A DNA stretch of 64,000 nt from Linanthus parryae (GCA_023055425.1 JALGPY010000001.1:111953057-112017056), one strand, 5' to 3'. Shown: positions 9,484 through 20,580, counted from the first letter of the stretch. The notes: generated by a model not told the origin, from the sequence alone. Translations and numbers: made by a program.

Positions 9484-10894
9484 CTGAAGAATTAAGCAAA
9501 TTTGTACAGTCGAGAATATGACATTACGAAATTAGAGAAAGCAATGATTCACTGTCAATAGTACCTTTGACATGGAGGGCCCTACTTCCTTGATGCAGAG
9601 AGCATCGTGATAAATACTTAACAACTTATCTTGAGCTTCAGCACTTCGTTTGTATGCGACTACGCCTTTGGAGACTGGATCCAAGCACGAGTTTAACTTG
9701 TGAGTCCCGATGAAGTGTGCCACCCAGATTCTCAGGTACTACCCGTTCACTTCATATTTCACAGAGAAGTTGGGAATGAGTGTTCTGGGGTGCTTCAAGA
9801 AGAAACACGCATAGAATCCACAGTCATGCCTACAACAAAATTAATTCACAAATAGATAAGAAAATAATGTAAAAAGTGAATTGCAACTAAAATTAAGTGT
9901 AGTTCACAAACCCGTTATTCTGGTGCGGAATCTCGGACCACACATATTTTGGTTTCCATGTCCTTATGTCCTCCTTGTAAGGGACTTTATAATGGGCGCG
10001 AAGACTATCGTGAATTAACTTCACTTTTCTTTCCAGCGGCCTCTTCACATACTTGTCGGATGAGTCGAATACAAAACCACCCTTGTGTTCTAAGTTTACC
10101 ACAAGCAGATAGTAGTGATGATCTCGGATGCCTATTGAGAGTGCTATCTGAAAAGCAACATAAAATATGCAGTTATTAGAATATGACCACAATAAGCACT
10201 AAAATATGACGAGAAGATCTCGAGTTACGATACCATGGAGAGCTCGGATATAGACGCAGGAAGTTAGTCCTCATTTAGGTAATATGGTAAATCTTGATCA
10301 TATACTCCGAAAATTGTTATTGGTGCATAACAAATTTTTCGATCATGTTTCTTCTCTTCAGCCGTCAGAATGGACGTCATGCACATCATCGTCTGCAAGC
10401 ATTTACAACTTAGAAAATTGTCGACAGATTAAAATCAAATGCAAGTTAAATAAAAACTTACCGATTCTGTCATCCACTCATCGCGTGAATACTCGTACGC
10501 GTGTGACAACGTTATCTTGTCGCCACTAGGGATTTTAACCAATACCTTTCCGGAAACAAAAATGAATTTTAATCACACAAATGATACGATACGGGAACGC
10601 TAAATAAAAAGAAAATTGTAAAATGTTGATCTCTTACGAGCTAAAAAGAGCAAGCAGTTTGCCCTTTTCTGCGGGGGTGGCGTTAGTGGGCTCGACCTTG
10701 CTCTTAGGGATCCGAGTGAAGTAAGCATGCCACCAGCACTGGTCGATGCTTGGTTCATCAGGAAATGAAACACTGTTCGGTGCAACTGGTAGATCGGGAC
10801 ATTCACCAACAGGTTGTGCCCCTTCTTCATCAGGCAATTCTGCGCGTTGTTCCTCGGCATGTGAGACCAATGGTGAAGGCTGACCAACGGGTTG

Positions 10895-12320
10895 TGTAGG
10901 GTTTTGATTCATGGATGCGCAACAGAAACACAAACAATCATAACCCATGCAAAACCCTCCAAGGATCACAAGTCAAGAGACATAACGATGGAAGAAATCA
11001 ATAACACACCTTAGGGTTCTCCTTTGATGACTTCAAACGCGAATTGTGTCACGTTCTCTATAGTTGATCCACGCCTAGAGTTGAATACTAGATCTTCCAA
11101 TCATTGGTGCTAGCCCGGAAAGAGGAAGAGGAAGAAGAATCACGCAAAACAAGACGAACAAGGAGATGTTCGGCCTCCTTGTGGCCGACGGGGACGGGCG
11201 GCGGCGAGGGAGGGGCGGCGGCTCCTCTCTTGCTTGCTTGCTCTCTCCATTTTGTTCTCTCCCACTCAAGTTATGATCAATAAGGTCATAAGTGTGGGAA
11301 GGAAGGAAGGAGTGTCCTTTATATAGTCCAACAAATCCTTGCCAACTACCTAAAGGAACTATTCTAGTCCTACTAGAATTCAATTTAGTCCCTTCCTTGC
11401 AAATTAGTCCCTACTAAGTTTGCAAGGTATTGCAAAGTGATCCTTCTAATTAATTAATCCTATTAATTAATTACCAAATCTAGTTCAACTCTATATAGCG
11501 TGTGACCCCATAGGTTCTATCTAGTTGGTAGCAACAATTTGCTAATATGGAGCGGTTTCTAGCAAAACATCCATTCTAGCCAACTAATAGAATAGTCATC
11601 TTGACAAACCTTGTACAAGTAATTGTCTCATCCCTTTGTCTCTATATCCGGATTGGACACGAGACATACAAGTCACACTCGTATATCCAATCCACAGTTT
11701 TCTCGATCCATGGGAATAGCCTTATTCGTGCAAATAACATCAATATCCAATATTGATTTATTTGAGTCTGGCCAGACATTCTATAAGCACTATCCCTCGA
11801 GTGGCCTAGGATTTTTGCTCCCGTTATGTGGGAGGGACAAATTCTATCTACGCCCACTACGATCTCTAAGCTTGCTTCTTATTGTATCCGGTACACGCCT
11901 TTATAACTACCAAGTTACGGTGTAGCGTTTAACGCTACCAAAATCACAATAATCCACAACTAGAATATCTAGTGACTTCAAGTCTAAGGATGACAATACC
12001 ATTGCACCACGAGAAGCACTTGTGACTTAACATAACGTGTATGTAGCCTTCTCGGAGATGGGTCAACCCAGTGCGTCATTACCCTTAATGCACATCTATG
12101 TGTTGGATCATGATATCTCCATATCAATCCAACCCCATACTAGTCTATAGATGATTGTCCCATTAATCATTATACTGGACTAGGGATATTTAAGATAAAC
12201 AACACAATTGTAAATCTAAGGACTTCATTATATTAAATATCCAATAAATAATAAATGGATTTTCTATCCACAAATAAATTCATACTAAACTAGATTGCCT
12301 CTAGGGCATCTATTCCAACA
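10895..12320 (-). mobile_element. Solo LTR, Angela-type Copia, inside exon 3
   Basis: It begins TGTAGGGTTTTGATTCATGG and ends ATCTATTCCAACA on the + strand; read on the minus strand this is TGTTGGAATAGATGCCCTAG...CCCTACA, a classic Angela/BARE-like LTR start. The 5-bp direct repeat GGTTG flanks it at 10890-10894 and 12321-12325. It is 1426 bp and closely similar to the 1431-bp LTR at 55627-57057. There is no interior, so it is a solo LTR left by recombination. Removing it with one TSD restores the Ulp1-gene reading frame exactly. Confidence 0.95.
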
Positions 12321-14409
12321 GGTTGTGCCTCTTCTTCCTCGACAGTTTGGACTAATGGTGAATCACTAGCATTGTTAGGTTCTGGTGTTCCCATCTGTCT
12401 AGCAGCACTGTTGTTGTCTGTCAACCCATCTAGCCTCTCCGTCAACCCATCTAGCCTCGCCGTCACCTCATCCAGCTTCCTCATAAACGCATCGATATTC
12501 ACTTGCTGCTCGTTCTTCATACTCTGAATAGCCAACTCCATGTTTGTCATTCGGGATTTCATCGTTGGCATACCCAAATCCATTCTTGTCATTTGGGACT
12601 TCATCGAAGTCAGCATACTGATAATAATATCCATCCCATCTTCCATTTCCTCAGTCCGGGTTCTCTTTCTTGGTTGTGCCTCCTCAGTTTCCTCGGACAC
12701 TTCATCGGTCTCCCTTTCGCGCTCCTGACGCTTCTTCGACCTTTGATCGGCACCTACCTCCCTTCTGGGTGAGGACAGGGGTGCGTCAATCATTCGATCC
12801 CAATCCTCCCTAAGGCGCTCTTCAGACTCGACATCCTGTGGAGCTGCAGCAGGTGGCCTTGGCAGTGGTGTTTCACTTGTTTGCTGACTCTTTTTCTGAG
12901 TTTGCTTTTTTCCCTTGGTTGTCGCCGGCCTTGGCATATCGGCCTCCCCTTCATTTGGCAGTGGTGTTTCACTTGTTTGCTTACTCTTTTTCTGATTTTG
13001 TTTTTTTCCCTGCGTTTCACTTGTTTGCTTACTCTTCAGCAGATTCCTCGTCGTCTTATTCCCCGACATCTGAAACGGTTGCATTTGAATAGCTGTACCA
13101 GAGTGGACAACGCATCGGCCACCCAACTTACTCGTTAGGTCCGGATACAAGGGAAGATACAGATTAGCTTCCATATGAGCCAAGTACCGACCCCAGTACC
13201 AACTCTGCTCCTCTACAGGAGTGGGGTGAAGTGTCGGGCGAACATATGTGATTGACGACACAAGTCTTTTCACTGATTCATCATCAACCCTGAGCTGTAG
13301 AGGAAAGTACGCCGCCACTCTGGGAAGTACCCCTTCGTCCCTGCTAGCCAAGAGGGGTACCATCTGTGGGATTGCTTCATAGGCCCAAGCCTGCGTGGAG
13401 AGACGAACGGCAGTAAGCATATAACATTTATAGATATAACAATAAAAAAATGCATAACTAACACAATTACCGTAGCAATAAAAGGGAAGGCGGTGAGCGA
13501 GTAAGTTGGTTTGGTAAAGTCGTAATGTTTCATCCCCTTGAGTAATTCTTCAAAGCATTCCATACCCGAATCGTAGGCGTTACAGAACTCAAAGTTGTTG
13601 CACTTCTGTATCACTGCGGCAGGCATCAGATCATGGCCGCCGGTGTTGTGCCATAACCTACCAATTATTGCCGCAACTAAGATCTTCACAAATCTTTTCA
13701 ACATAGCCGGTTCCATTTGCTTATCAGGATCGCCGGAGTACGGGTGAGCGTTATCAATGCCTTCCAGATACTTCTCTAGTGTAGTTGCATTCACTTTCCC
13801 GTAGACCTTCCTGAAACTGGCGCCAAACACGGTCTCAATTAGGGCATAATCTGCCATCCGCTCGTCGAGCTGCTCATCGTTATGTGACTTAAACATGTTA
13901 AGTCCACTACAGAGAACAAACTCTTGCAGGGAGAACCGCAGCGGGAGATTCCCAAAGTTGAACCATATTTCTCTGTCATGAGGGTTAGTGTTAACCCGAC
14001 CCTGGATAATTAAGTCGAGAAGCGTCTTCGTGAACACTTGGCCATAGCGATAGGTCAAAAGCCATGCCAAGTTAGGGAGCCTCTGTTGCACTAAAAGCCT
14101 AACGTCTTCCCGTTTGGTAAGCCTTGAAAACACTACCCATGAGCTCTGGCGCGAGCGAAACATCAACTTATACCTCTTTAAGTCGGCTCGATTAGCGGCA
14201 GCTGGGAAACGACCAAGTTGGTCCAAGGAGATGAAATCGTGTCAAATAAACCAATAAGTAGTCAATTATCAATAAGTACTCAGAAAATTAGTCATAACTT
14301 TATGAAGTTCTCATCTACGGGCACATACTCAGAAAACTAATCACAATTAATCACAATTTTCTCAAGTTCCCAGCACGGGCGCATACAAGCTAAAAACTTG
14401 AAAAAAAAA

Positions 14410-14895
14410 TCACTGAGTAAGCCAAGGGAGCATACAGGGGCGTCCTTGGGTATGCAGGGGCGTCTTGTAAGCCCCCTTGGCTTACTCAGTGAAATTTTCC
14501 CAGACAGGGCGCCTAAACTTATTCAGGATGCCCCAAAACATAAACTATGCGCCCTAGCTGGGTATTGAGAAATTTTTTTGGCGGATAAGGCCAAGGGCGC
14601 ATACAGGGGCGCCTACACTGTGATTGGACGCCCCTCTATGTGCCCCTGGCCTTATCCGTCAAAAAAAAATCTCAATATCCCAGATTGGGCGCATACAGCA
14701 TGTTCTGGATGCCCCAACACATGACGTATGCGCCCTAGCTGGGAAACAAGGAAAAATTTTGACCGAGAAGGCCAAGGGCGCATACAGGGGCGCCTAGGAT
14801 CCTAGGCGCCCCTGTATGCGCCCTATCCTAGGCGCCCCTGTATGCGCCCTTGGCCTTCTCGGTCAAAATGTTTCCTTGTTTCCCAGCTAGGGCGC
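14410..14895. repeat. Array of three GC-rich palindromes
   Basis: Three inverted repeats stand in tandem. H1 has arms 14410-14428 and 14474-14492. H2 has imperfect arms of about 65-75 bp around a centre near 14620. H3 has 70-bp arms 14730-14799 and 14826-14895 with one mismatch. All share an AGGCCAAGGG-type stem core followed by CGCATACAGGGGCG, but the outer stem sequence differs among the three while staying self-complementary. They lie in the probable first intron of the DUF1985/Ulp1 gene. A role as transposase-binding or structural sites is speculation. Confidence 0.9.
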
Positions 14896-15638
14896 ATACA
14901 GCGTATTCTGTATGCCCCAACACATAAAAGTATGCCCTTTGTGATTAATCAGTCAAAATTGATGTTCTTGCATACGCCCAGTGGTTCATCAACATGATTT
15001 TTACATGAACGTAGTCGTGAAATTTACAGAACAACTTGATTTCATGAACCAATTTTGCACCAAAAATCAACATAACATCAATTTTTCTAACCCTAGAACA
15101 TGAGTTTGATGAAGAAAACTTGGAGAGGTGAAACAAACTCACCTCTTGGTGGACATTGGCGGGTGCAGAGGGAGGAGCTGGTGTTGGTGAAGCCGCGGCC
15201 TCAGCCGCAACCATTAGACCCGTCGAAGCCGGAGTAGACGATGGCGACAAAGCTCATTGGCCACCGGAGTTGAGATCTCCAAGGATGTTGTTCACCGTGT
15301 GTGTGGGAGAGGGTTGGGAGTCCATGAGAGCAAGAGGGAGGAGTAAGAGAGAGGTGTTGGTGGTCGCCGGAGAGTATAGAGGTGGAGGAAGAGAAGGAAG
15401 GTGAGCCGCACGGTTTCAGAAGAAGGAGAAGAAAGAAACCGACAGTTTCTTTGTGGGTTTAATCTCGAGAAAAGAAAGAGGAGAGAGTAAAGTAACTTTT
15501 TGAATTTTATTATTTTTTTAATATGAACTGATTTTATTAGTTTAATTATGTTATTACTTTTTAATTAATCTCTCAAATAAAGGTCAAAATAGAAGCCAAA
15601 AAGTCTATGGTTAGTTTGCACCAAGAAAGTGATAAAAA

Positions 15639-16685
15639 AATGGTGACTATAGTGTTAAAACTGCTTACTATATGGCTGCGAGTATCTTATTTCCAGAAAA
15701 TATTACAAACTGCTCTAGCTCAAGTACAACAAATTCTAACATTTTCTGGAAAAAAATTTGGAACCTCAAAATTTCGGGCAAAATTAAAGTTTTCATTTGG
15801 AAATGCTTTAATCATTGTCTTGCTGTTAAAGAGAATTTATCTAAAAAAAGGGATTTCCTTACCTCGGTCCTGTGCTTTCTGTAACAATGGTTCTGAAGAT
15901 GAGTATCATCTTTTCTTCAAATGCTCTTGGACCAAAAAATTGTTTGCTGCGGCAAATTTGGAGATAGATCTCAACATTCCAGATCTCCCTTTCATTCATA
16001 TTTTGCGCAATCTCTTTATTTCCTACAAAGATGATGTTTTACAAATTTTCAGCCATTTGCTCTGGAACATTTGGATTGAACGCAATAATCGTGTTTTCAG
16101 AAATAGTAGAAGGGAGATTTCTGATATCATATCAAACTCTTTAGCAAATAACTATGAATTTCTGGATAATACTTATCTTGTTCCGAGTTTGGTACATGCA
16201 GGTACAGCGGATGCATATTCAGAACATCGATGGAAAAATCCGCCGTTGGGTATACTGAGACTCAACTTCGATGCATCAATCTCGGTGGAGGTGCTGTGGT
16301 TAGAAATGCGGAGGGTGACTTCGTACTTGGAATGGCTTTTCCAATTCGATTCAACTCTCAATCTCTAATAGCTAAAGCGTATGCCGCCATAGAAGCTATC
16401 AAAGCAGTCCGATCTAGAGGCTTTGTTTCGATAGAAATCGAAAGTGACAATCAAACACTCGTGCGGCTACTGCAGAAGAAAGAGAAGCTCAACGGCGAAA
16501 ATGAGAGAATTAGGGTTGTTTGGTGTAACAAAGCTTCCAATGTATTAGCCCATAACTTAGCGAAGTTGGGCCTTCTTAGCTCTGAATTTATCCTTTGGGT
16601 CAACTGTTGCCCCGCTAGCTTGTATGACTACTGGGCCTCTGATAAAGTTAAATAAAAGTCCAAGCTTTTCTAAAAAAAAAAAAAA
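15639..16685 (+). mobile_element. 5'-truncated L1-type LINE fragment
   Basis: It ends in a poly(A) run (about 16672-16688) and is flanked by the 13-bp repeat AAAGTGATAAAAA at 15626-15638 and 16686-16698, the signature of target-primed reverse transcription. The coding remnant shows the zinc-finger region that follows plant LINE reverse transcriptases (WKCFNH..., CAFCNNGSEDEYHLFFKCSW), then an RNase H-like domain (GGGAVVRNAEGDF, IEIESDNQTLVRLL) ending with a stop near 16653. Two frame shifts, near 15865 and 16265, break it. The reverse transcriptase itself is missing. Confidence 0.9.
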
Positions 16686-16802
16686 AAAGTGATAAAAAGG
16701 TTTTTTTTCCCAATTTCTTCCAACACCCCCACCATACGAGATGTGAGATAAGCGCAATTGTTCTCTCTCTCTCCTAGGGTTGCAACTGAATCTGCTGATC
16801 AC

Positions 16803-16826
16803 ATGAAACCAGTAATGGGCTACTAG
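16803..16826 (+). promoter_or_regulatory. Possible 7-codon uORF before F-box gene
   Basis: ATG at 16803 opens a 7-codon frame closed by TAG at 16824-16826, 25 bp before the F-box start. It would act in translation only if transcription starts upstream, which the CT-rich stretch at 16758-16775 allows but does not prove. Confidence 0.35.
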
Positions 16827-16851
16827 ACACGACGGCGAGCCGAGCAAGAAA

Positions 16852-18069
16852 ATGGAAGACGCCGGCGTCGACAAGATCAGCTCCTTACCCGATTGGATTC
16901 TCCATGAAATCCTCTCCTCCGTCGATTTGAAGCACCTGGTTCAAACCTCCGTCTTCTCACGGCGGTGGAGATACCTCTGGACTTCACACCCCTATCTCAA
17001 CCTCGAATATCGCAGCAGAGTCTGGAAGGCGGAGGAGTCCGACGATCCCCAATTTCGCAAGTTCACCAACTTCATCACCCGATTCCTCTCCCTCCGCAAC
17101 CACTCCTGCAAGGTAATCACATCCACCATCTTCATCTACTTCTTCGCCACTCCTTCGTTTCTCAACCATTGCTTTTCCTACTTGATCCAACACGGTGTGG
17201 AGAAACTCCAAATCCATTCAATTAATTGCTGTTCGTTGACTAAGTATCGGTTTCCTCCTTGCTTCTATACTTGCGAATCGATAACTGAGCTTGATCTTAG
17301 TCACAATCATGATGTTGCCCTTCACGACGCCGTTTTGAACCTTCCCTCTTTGAAGAAACTAAGTCTTGTCAGTTTCACATTCCGGAAGGTCAACAACAAC
17401 AACAACAACAGAGATAATTGCATCACTAGTGAATTGTTTTCAAAATGTATGAATCTGGAATGCCTAATATTAGACCACTGCGATTTCCGACTTTTGAATG
17501 TTTCTTTACCTGTACTCAAGAGGTTGAATATAAGGTTGAATTCAGCGATTGATCCGAAATCCAAAATAGAGATCAAACTTGATACACCACTACTGAGTTC
17601 ATTCAAGTTGGAGGGTGGGGCTTCTGTATTGCTTAAAACCATATCGGAGCTTTCTTGTATGGAGAAAGTGTACATTAATCTCCACCAAGACGAGCTTTGT
17701 TATTGCCGCGATAATGTGAAAGAAGCTTCGGCGCTGAATCTCATTAAGACGCTTGAGCAGCTTGGGAATGCAAGCGATGTTACTTTGGCCGCCGAAACAG
17801 CTGAGATTCTTGCGATGAAGCCCCTTTCAGTTGCAAACTGTACTCCCCCGTTTGGTAACTTGAAACATCTGAAGTTTCTGGAGCCGTGCGGATCCGTACG
17901 ATTGCCTCTAGAGGTGTTGACGTACTTGACGATTGGATCACCGTACCGTAAGTCTGTGCTGATGGAGTTGCCCCAGGAATGGTGGCGTAACGGGACCAGA
18001 GATGGTGGTGAAATTGTAGTGAAAAGGCAACATAAAACACATTTGGATCGCCGAGATAGGGAAGGTTGA
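16852..18069 (+). CDS. F-box/LRR protein
   Basis: This is a 405-residue, single-exon open frame. Residues about 8-48 form an F-box (ISSLPDWILHEILSS, then QTSVFSRRWRYLW), the segment that binds SKP1 in SCF ubiquitin ligases; the rest would recruit a substrate. Leucine-rich repeats follow from about 100 to 345 (ITELDLSHN, LPSLKKLSL, MNLECLILDHC, LPVLKRLNI). A run of Asn near residues 180-187 comes from an AAC microsatellite. The start is the first ATG just before the conserved F-box. No full FBD domain is seen at the C-terminus, and the last ten or so residues look unlike the family. After the Asp codon near 18045 a +1 frame stays open for 44 codons, so a frameshift may have shortened it. The nearest upstream neighbour is a LINE insertion about 155 bp from the ATG. 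Confidence 0.85.
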   Translation: MEDAGVDKISSLPDWILHEILSSVDLKHLVQTSVFSRRWRYLWTSHPYLNLEYRSRVWKAEESDDPQFRKFTNFITRFLSLRNHSCKVITSTIFIYFFATPSFLNHCFSYLIQHGVEKLQIHSINCCSLTKYRFPPCFYTCESITELDLSHNHDVALHDAVLNLPSLKKLSLVSFTFRKVNNNNNNRDNCITSELFSKCMNLECLILDHCDFRLLNVSLPVLKRLNIRLNSAIDPKSKIEIKLDTPLLSSFKLEGGASVLLKTISELSCMEKVYINLHQDELCYCRDNVKEASALNLIKTLEQLGNASDVTLAAETAEILAMKPLSVANCTPPFGNLKHLKFLEPCGSVRLPLEVLTYLTIGSPYRKSVLMELPQEWWRNGTRDGGEIVVKRQHKTHLDRRDREG

Positions 18070-18992
18070 ACAAAAAGCTGGAGAGCGGCTGCAATGCCGG
18101 CTGATTTGCAATTCGGTTTTAATTTTTGGTTTTGTTTCTGAAGTTCAGATAGTTTTTGGGTTAGATTCAATGAAGTTGGACTAGTTGGTTGGTTTTTATG
18201 TTTGATCGGTTGTAACAAGAATGGTTCGGTGCTTCAGGAAGAAATGAAATTTATTTTTCTCTATTTTTTGGGGATTGTGTGTCGACAGATATCAGGGGTG
18301 TTCTTTGAATGCTGAAAATGTTTGATTTTATAACACAATTATGCAGGCATGATTAGTTTCTTTTACATGAACATACTGTGTTTTTCTCATCATACTTTGA
18401 TTGCTGTTGATTTTAACTTTGTCCAATGGATTTAAGCCATGGCCTCCAAAGAAAGGGATGTCGTGGGTCGTGGCTTTCTGGTTGTACGAGCGGCGACCAT
18501 GTTATGGGTTCTGAATCCTCTTCACCGGGTATTGATTCTCATATTCCTTGTTTTATGTCTTATGCAACTTTTTTGTCACCTCTGGCTCAACATTTGGTCT
18601 TGGAAAAGTCTGGTTGACTATTGTTGACTCTACAATGTCGGATTCTTGTGATTCGGCAAACAGAGTGGATCTCTCAATTCTTCTTGTTTGGTTGTGTGGA
18701 GACTAATGAAAACTTGTAGTACAGAAAGCTCTGGTCGGTGTCTCCGACAAGGAGAAATAATTTGATTTTGATGTTGTTAAGTCCTCTTGCGGGAAGTTGA
18801 CGATGCTCATTGTTTAAAAATTACTCCCAATGACATTCCCAATTCTTGAGCTCTCAACATAATATTATCGGGACCTAAGCCTTCATACAGTTTCAAGAGA
18901 TACGGGCTACCGTTAAAAGCTCGACTTCACTATTGTGAATATGGGAAAAAGGATGTTATGCAAATATTTGTGTAGAGTTTGATTCGAACGAA
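18070..18992. other. F-box 3' flank, no clear gene
   Basis: AT-rich sequence with short frames only. A 62-codon + frame at 18439-18627 and a roughly 37-codon minus frame at about 18792-18917 (FNGSPYLLKLYEG..., followed by a GT) look slightly protein-like, but I recognise neither and would not call them genes. Confidence 0.4.
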
Positions 18993-19186
18993 CCCTTGAT
19001 TCGGATGTGTATGTATTCGATATACAACTCGATTGAATATGAACAATTCTGAAGCAATAATTACCAACACAATATAAAAACGGCTTCGTCCCTTGATTCG
19101 GATGTGTATGTATTTGATATACAACTCGATTGAATATGAACAATTCTGAAGCAATAATTACCAACACAATATAAAAACGGCTTCGT
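18993..19186. repeat. 97-bp tandem duplication
   Basis: Two nearly identical units, 18993-19089 and 19090-19186, each start CCCTTGATTCGGATGTG and end CGGCTTCGT, with a single difference seen (TATTCGAT versus TATTTGAT). A short partial third copy (GAAGCAATAATTA) follows at about 19196. The high identity indicates a recent duplication. Confidence 0.95.
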
Positions 19187-19209
19187 ACCATTTGTGAAGC
19201 AATAATTAT

Positions 19210-20136
19210 CAATTGTCTTGTGCATCCTGGAGAAGATATAACACTACGAAGTAAAGGATCTGTAAGTGCTGGAATGAAACAATACATAGATCGCATGAAC
19301 TGCCATTACACTTTTATCAACTTAAAAGAACTCAAAGGATTCAACTATAACCCTTCTTAAATCAGAAGAAGTGCTATAAATATCACTTCATGCGTCTGAA
19401 TTGAGGAACCACCAGGAGATAAAAGCACCCATGTCACTGTTTGCATATTACGTGTTCCACAGAGAAGAGTACAGGTCACTCCATTCCAGTGTTGCCATAG
19501 TTCACTCGTACCCCCCGCCAATTGCAAATTGAATTACGTGTTCCGAAACGTGGAACACCAGCAATTCAGATCGCTTAATTTGGCGATCCTAATTTTTTCA
19601 CTATTTTCACCTAAAGTACTTATGTAAAGGGGGAAATAAAATCAAGATTTGTAAATTTACATCTACTTTTAGAGTATTGACTTTTAAAATATTGCATATA
19701 TTGAGCAGTTTCAAACTTCATGATTTGCGAAAAATGGTAAGACTCCTATAGAGGTATCTAAAGAAGCCTACCCTTTGAAAGAGTTGATGAATCAACAAGG
19801 GTTGAAACCCTAGAAGATGAGAGAACGAAGAACAGAGATGAAAGAATTCTCTGGAAATATTATTTACATTAATGAATAATGAGAACATATTTTCTATATA
19901 AACATGGCACACCAACGGGTGGATAAGATCCAGCCGTTAGGGTTTCGTACGGACAAGGAAAGGACTATAATACCCTTATAGTTTTAGAGAAATAACACAG
20001 CACATTTTAGGGTTATAGCCAATGGGCTTTTGTGAATAGTGGGCTTGGATCTTTGGGCTTCATTTTGGGCCTTTGGACTTCATTAAGCTTGGATCAGCAG
20101 AGCTTGGACTTCATGAATCTTGGAGCTGCTATTACC
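19210..20136. other. Gene-poor stretch
   Basis: No gene recognised. Part of it (about 19720-20130) has a TATA-like TTTCTATATAAACATGG and a mosaic look reminiscent of an old LTR fragment, but I found neither ends nor a TSD to support that. Confidence 0.4.
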
Positions 20137-20580
20137 CAGGGGCGGACGCAGGAATTTTGTCAGGGGGGACAAATTTATTTTTGTTAGGGGGCACGTTAAC
20201 AGAGACAAGTCATTACAATTTTCTTACTGTAAAAGTGAATATATCATACAAAATTTTATAGTACCCTTATCAAGTTTATGTTATTTTTACTATAATTTAT
20301 CCTATAGTATTATATAGTTTTGATCTTTTAACAAACTCTAAAGTTTTGGTCCTTTTCTAAAATATATTTTTAGCTCAATATAGTTGCATATGGTATATTT
20401 TTAAAATTATTGGGTTATCTGTGTATTTGTTAGGGGGGTTCTATATGCAAATGGGTTATTTGTGTATTTCTTAGGGGGTCATATATGTAACTATTTGGAA
20501 AATATCAATAAATATCAATTGAAAATCAGATTTGAGGGTGGTCCAAGGCCCACCTTGGGTCCTTCTTGGGTCCGCCCTTG
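20137..20580. mobile_element. Non-autonomous hAT-like element
   Basis: The left end CAGGGGCGGACGCAGGAA and the inverted right end CAAGGGCGGACCCAAGAA match at 15 of 18 positions. CAGGGGCGGA is a typical terminus of plant hAT elements. The 8-bp flanks CTATTACC and CCCATACC match at only five positions, so the TSD is decayed or absent. The 444-bp interior encodes nothing. Confidence 0.6.

Larger units (their letters stand above)
8227..15214 (-). pseudogene. DUF1985 / Ulp1-like (C48) peptidase gene of KAONASHI type
   Basis: Splice signals suggest this exon order: 15214-15143, 14238-13471, 13390-10638 (split by the solo LTR), 10545-10462, 10392-10234, 10147-9912, 9829-9565, 9483-8227, about 1380 codons in all. 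Exon 2 carries a DUF1985 domain (LPLRFSLQEFVLCSGLN). Exon 3 encodes a Lys/Ser-rich low-complexity and coiled-coil region. Exons 6-7 carry a Ulp1 peptidase core with His (RDHHYYLLVVN), Asp (VFDSSD) and Cys (GHDCGFYAC). Exon 8 holds a second, degenerate Ulp1-like fold. SUMO/Ulp1-type cysteine proteases remove SUMO or act on related substrates; the role in transposition is unknown. Lesions: stops at 10264-10266 and 9739-9741, loss of an acceptor AG before exon 2, a phase mismatch between exons 3 and 4, and the LTR insertion. It converges on mudrA. Confidence 0.8.
3446..15622. mobile_element. Composite MULE carrying mudrA and DUF1985/Ulp1 genes
   Basis: The ends show an 18-19 bp imperfect inverted match: GGTGCATACTAACCATTAG at 3446-3464, and the inverse of GGTGCAAACTAACCATAG at 15605-15622. 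Inside are a mudrA-type transposase (+) and a convergent DUF1985/Ulp1-like gene (-), the gene pair known from KAONASHI-type MULEs. The length is about 10.75 kb after removing the later solo LTR. I could not find a matching 9-11 bp TSD, so the exact ends are tentative; some plant MULE groups lack long TIRs. Neither gene is intact, so the copy is not autonomous now. Confidence 0.65.

Noticed and set aside
18439..18627. 62-codon + strand frame with a hydrophobic segment downstream of the F-box gene
   Set aside because: Good start context but no similarity, no neighbours and a length expected by chance.
20129..20136. 8-bp TSD of the hAT-like element
   Set aside because: CTATTACC and CCCATACC match at only five of eight bases, too weak to be claimed.
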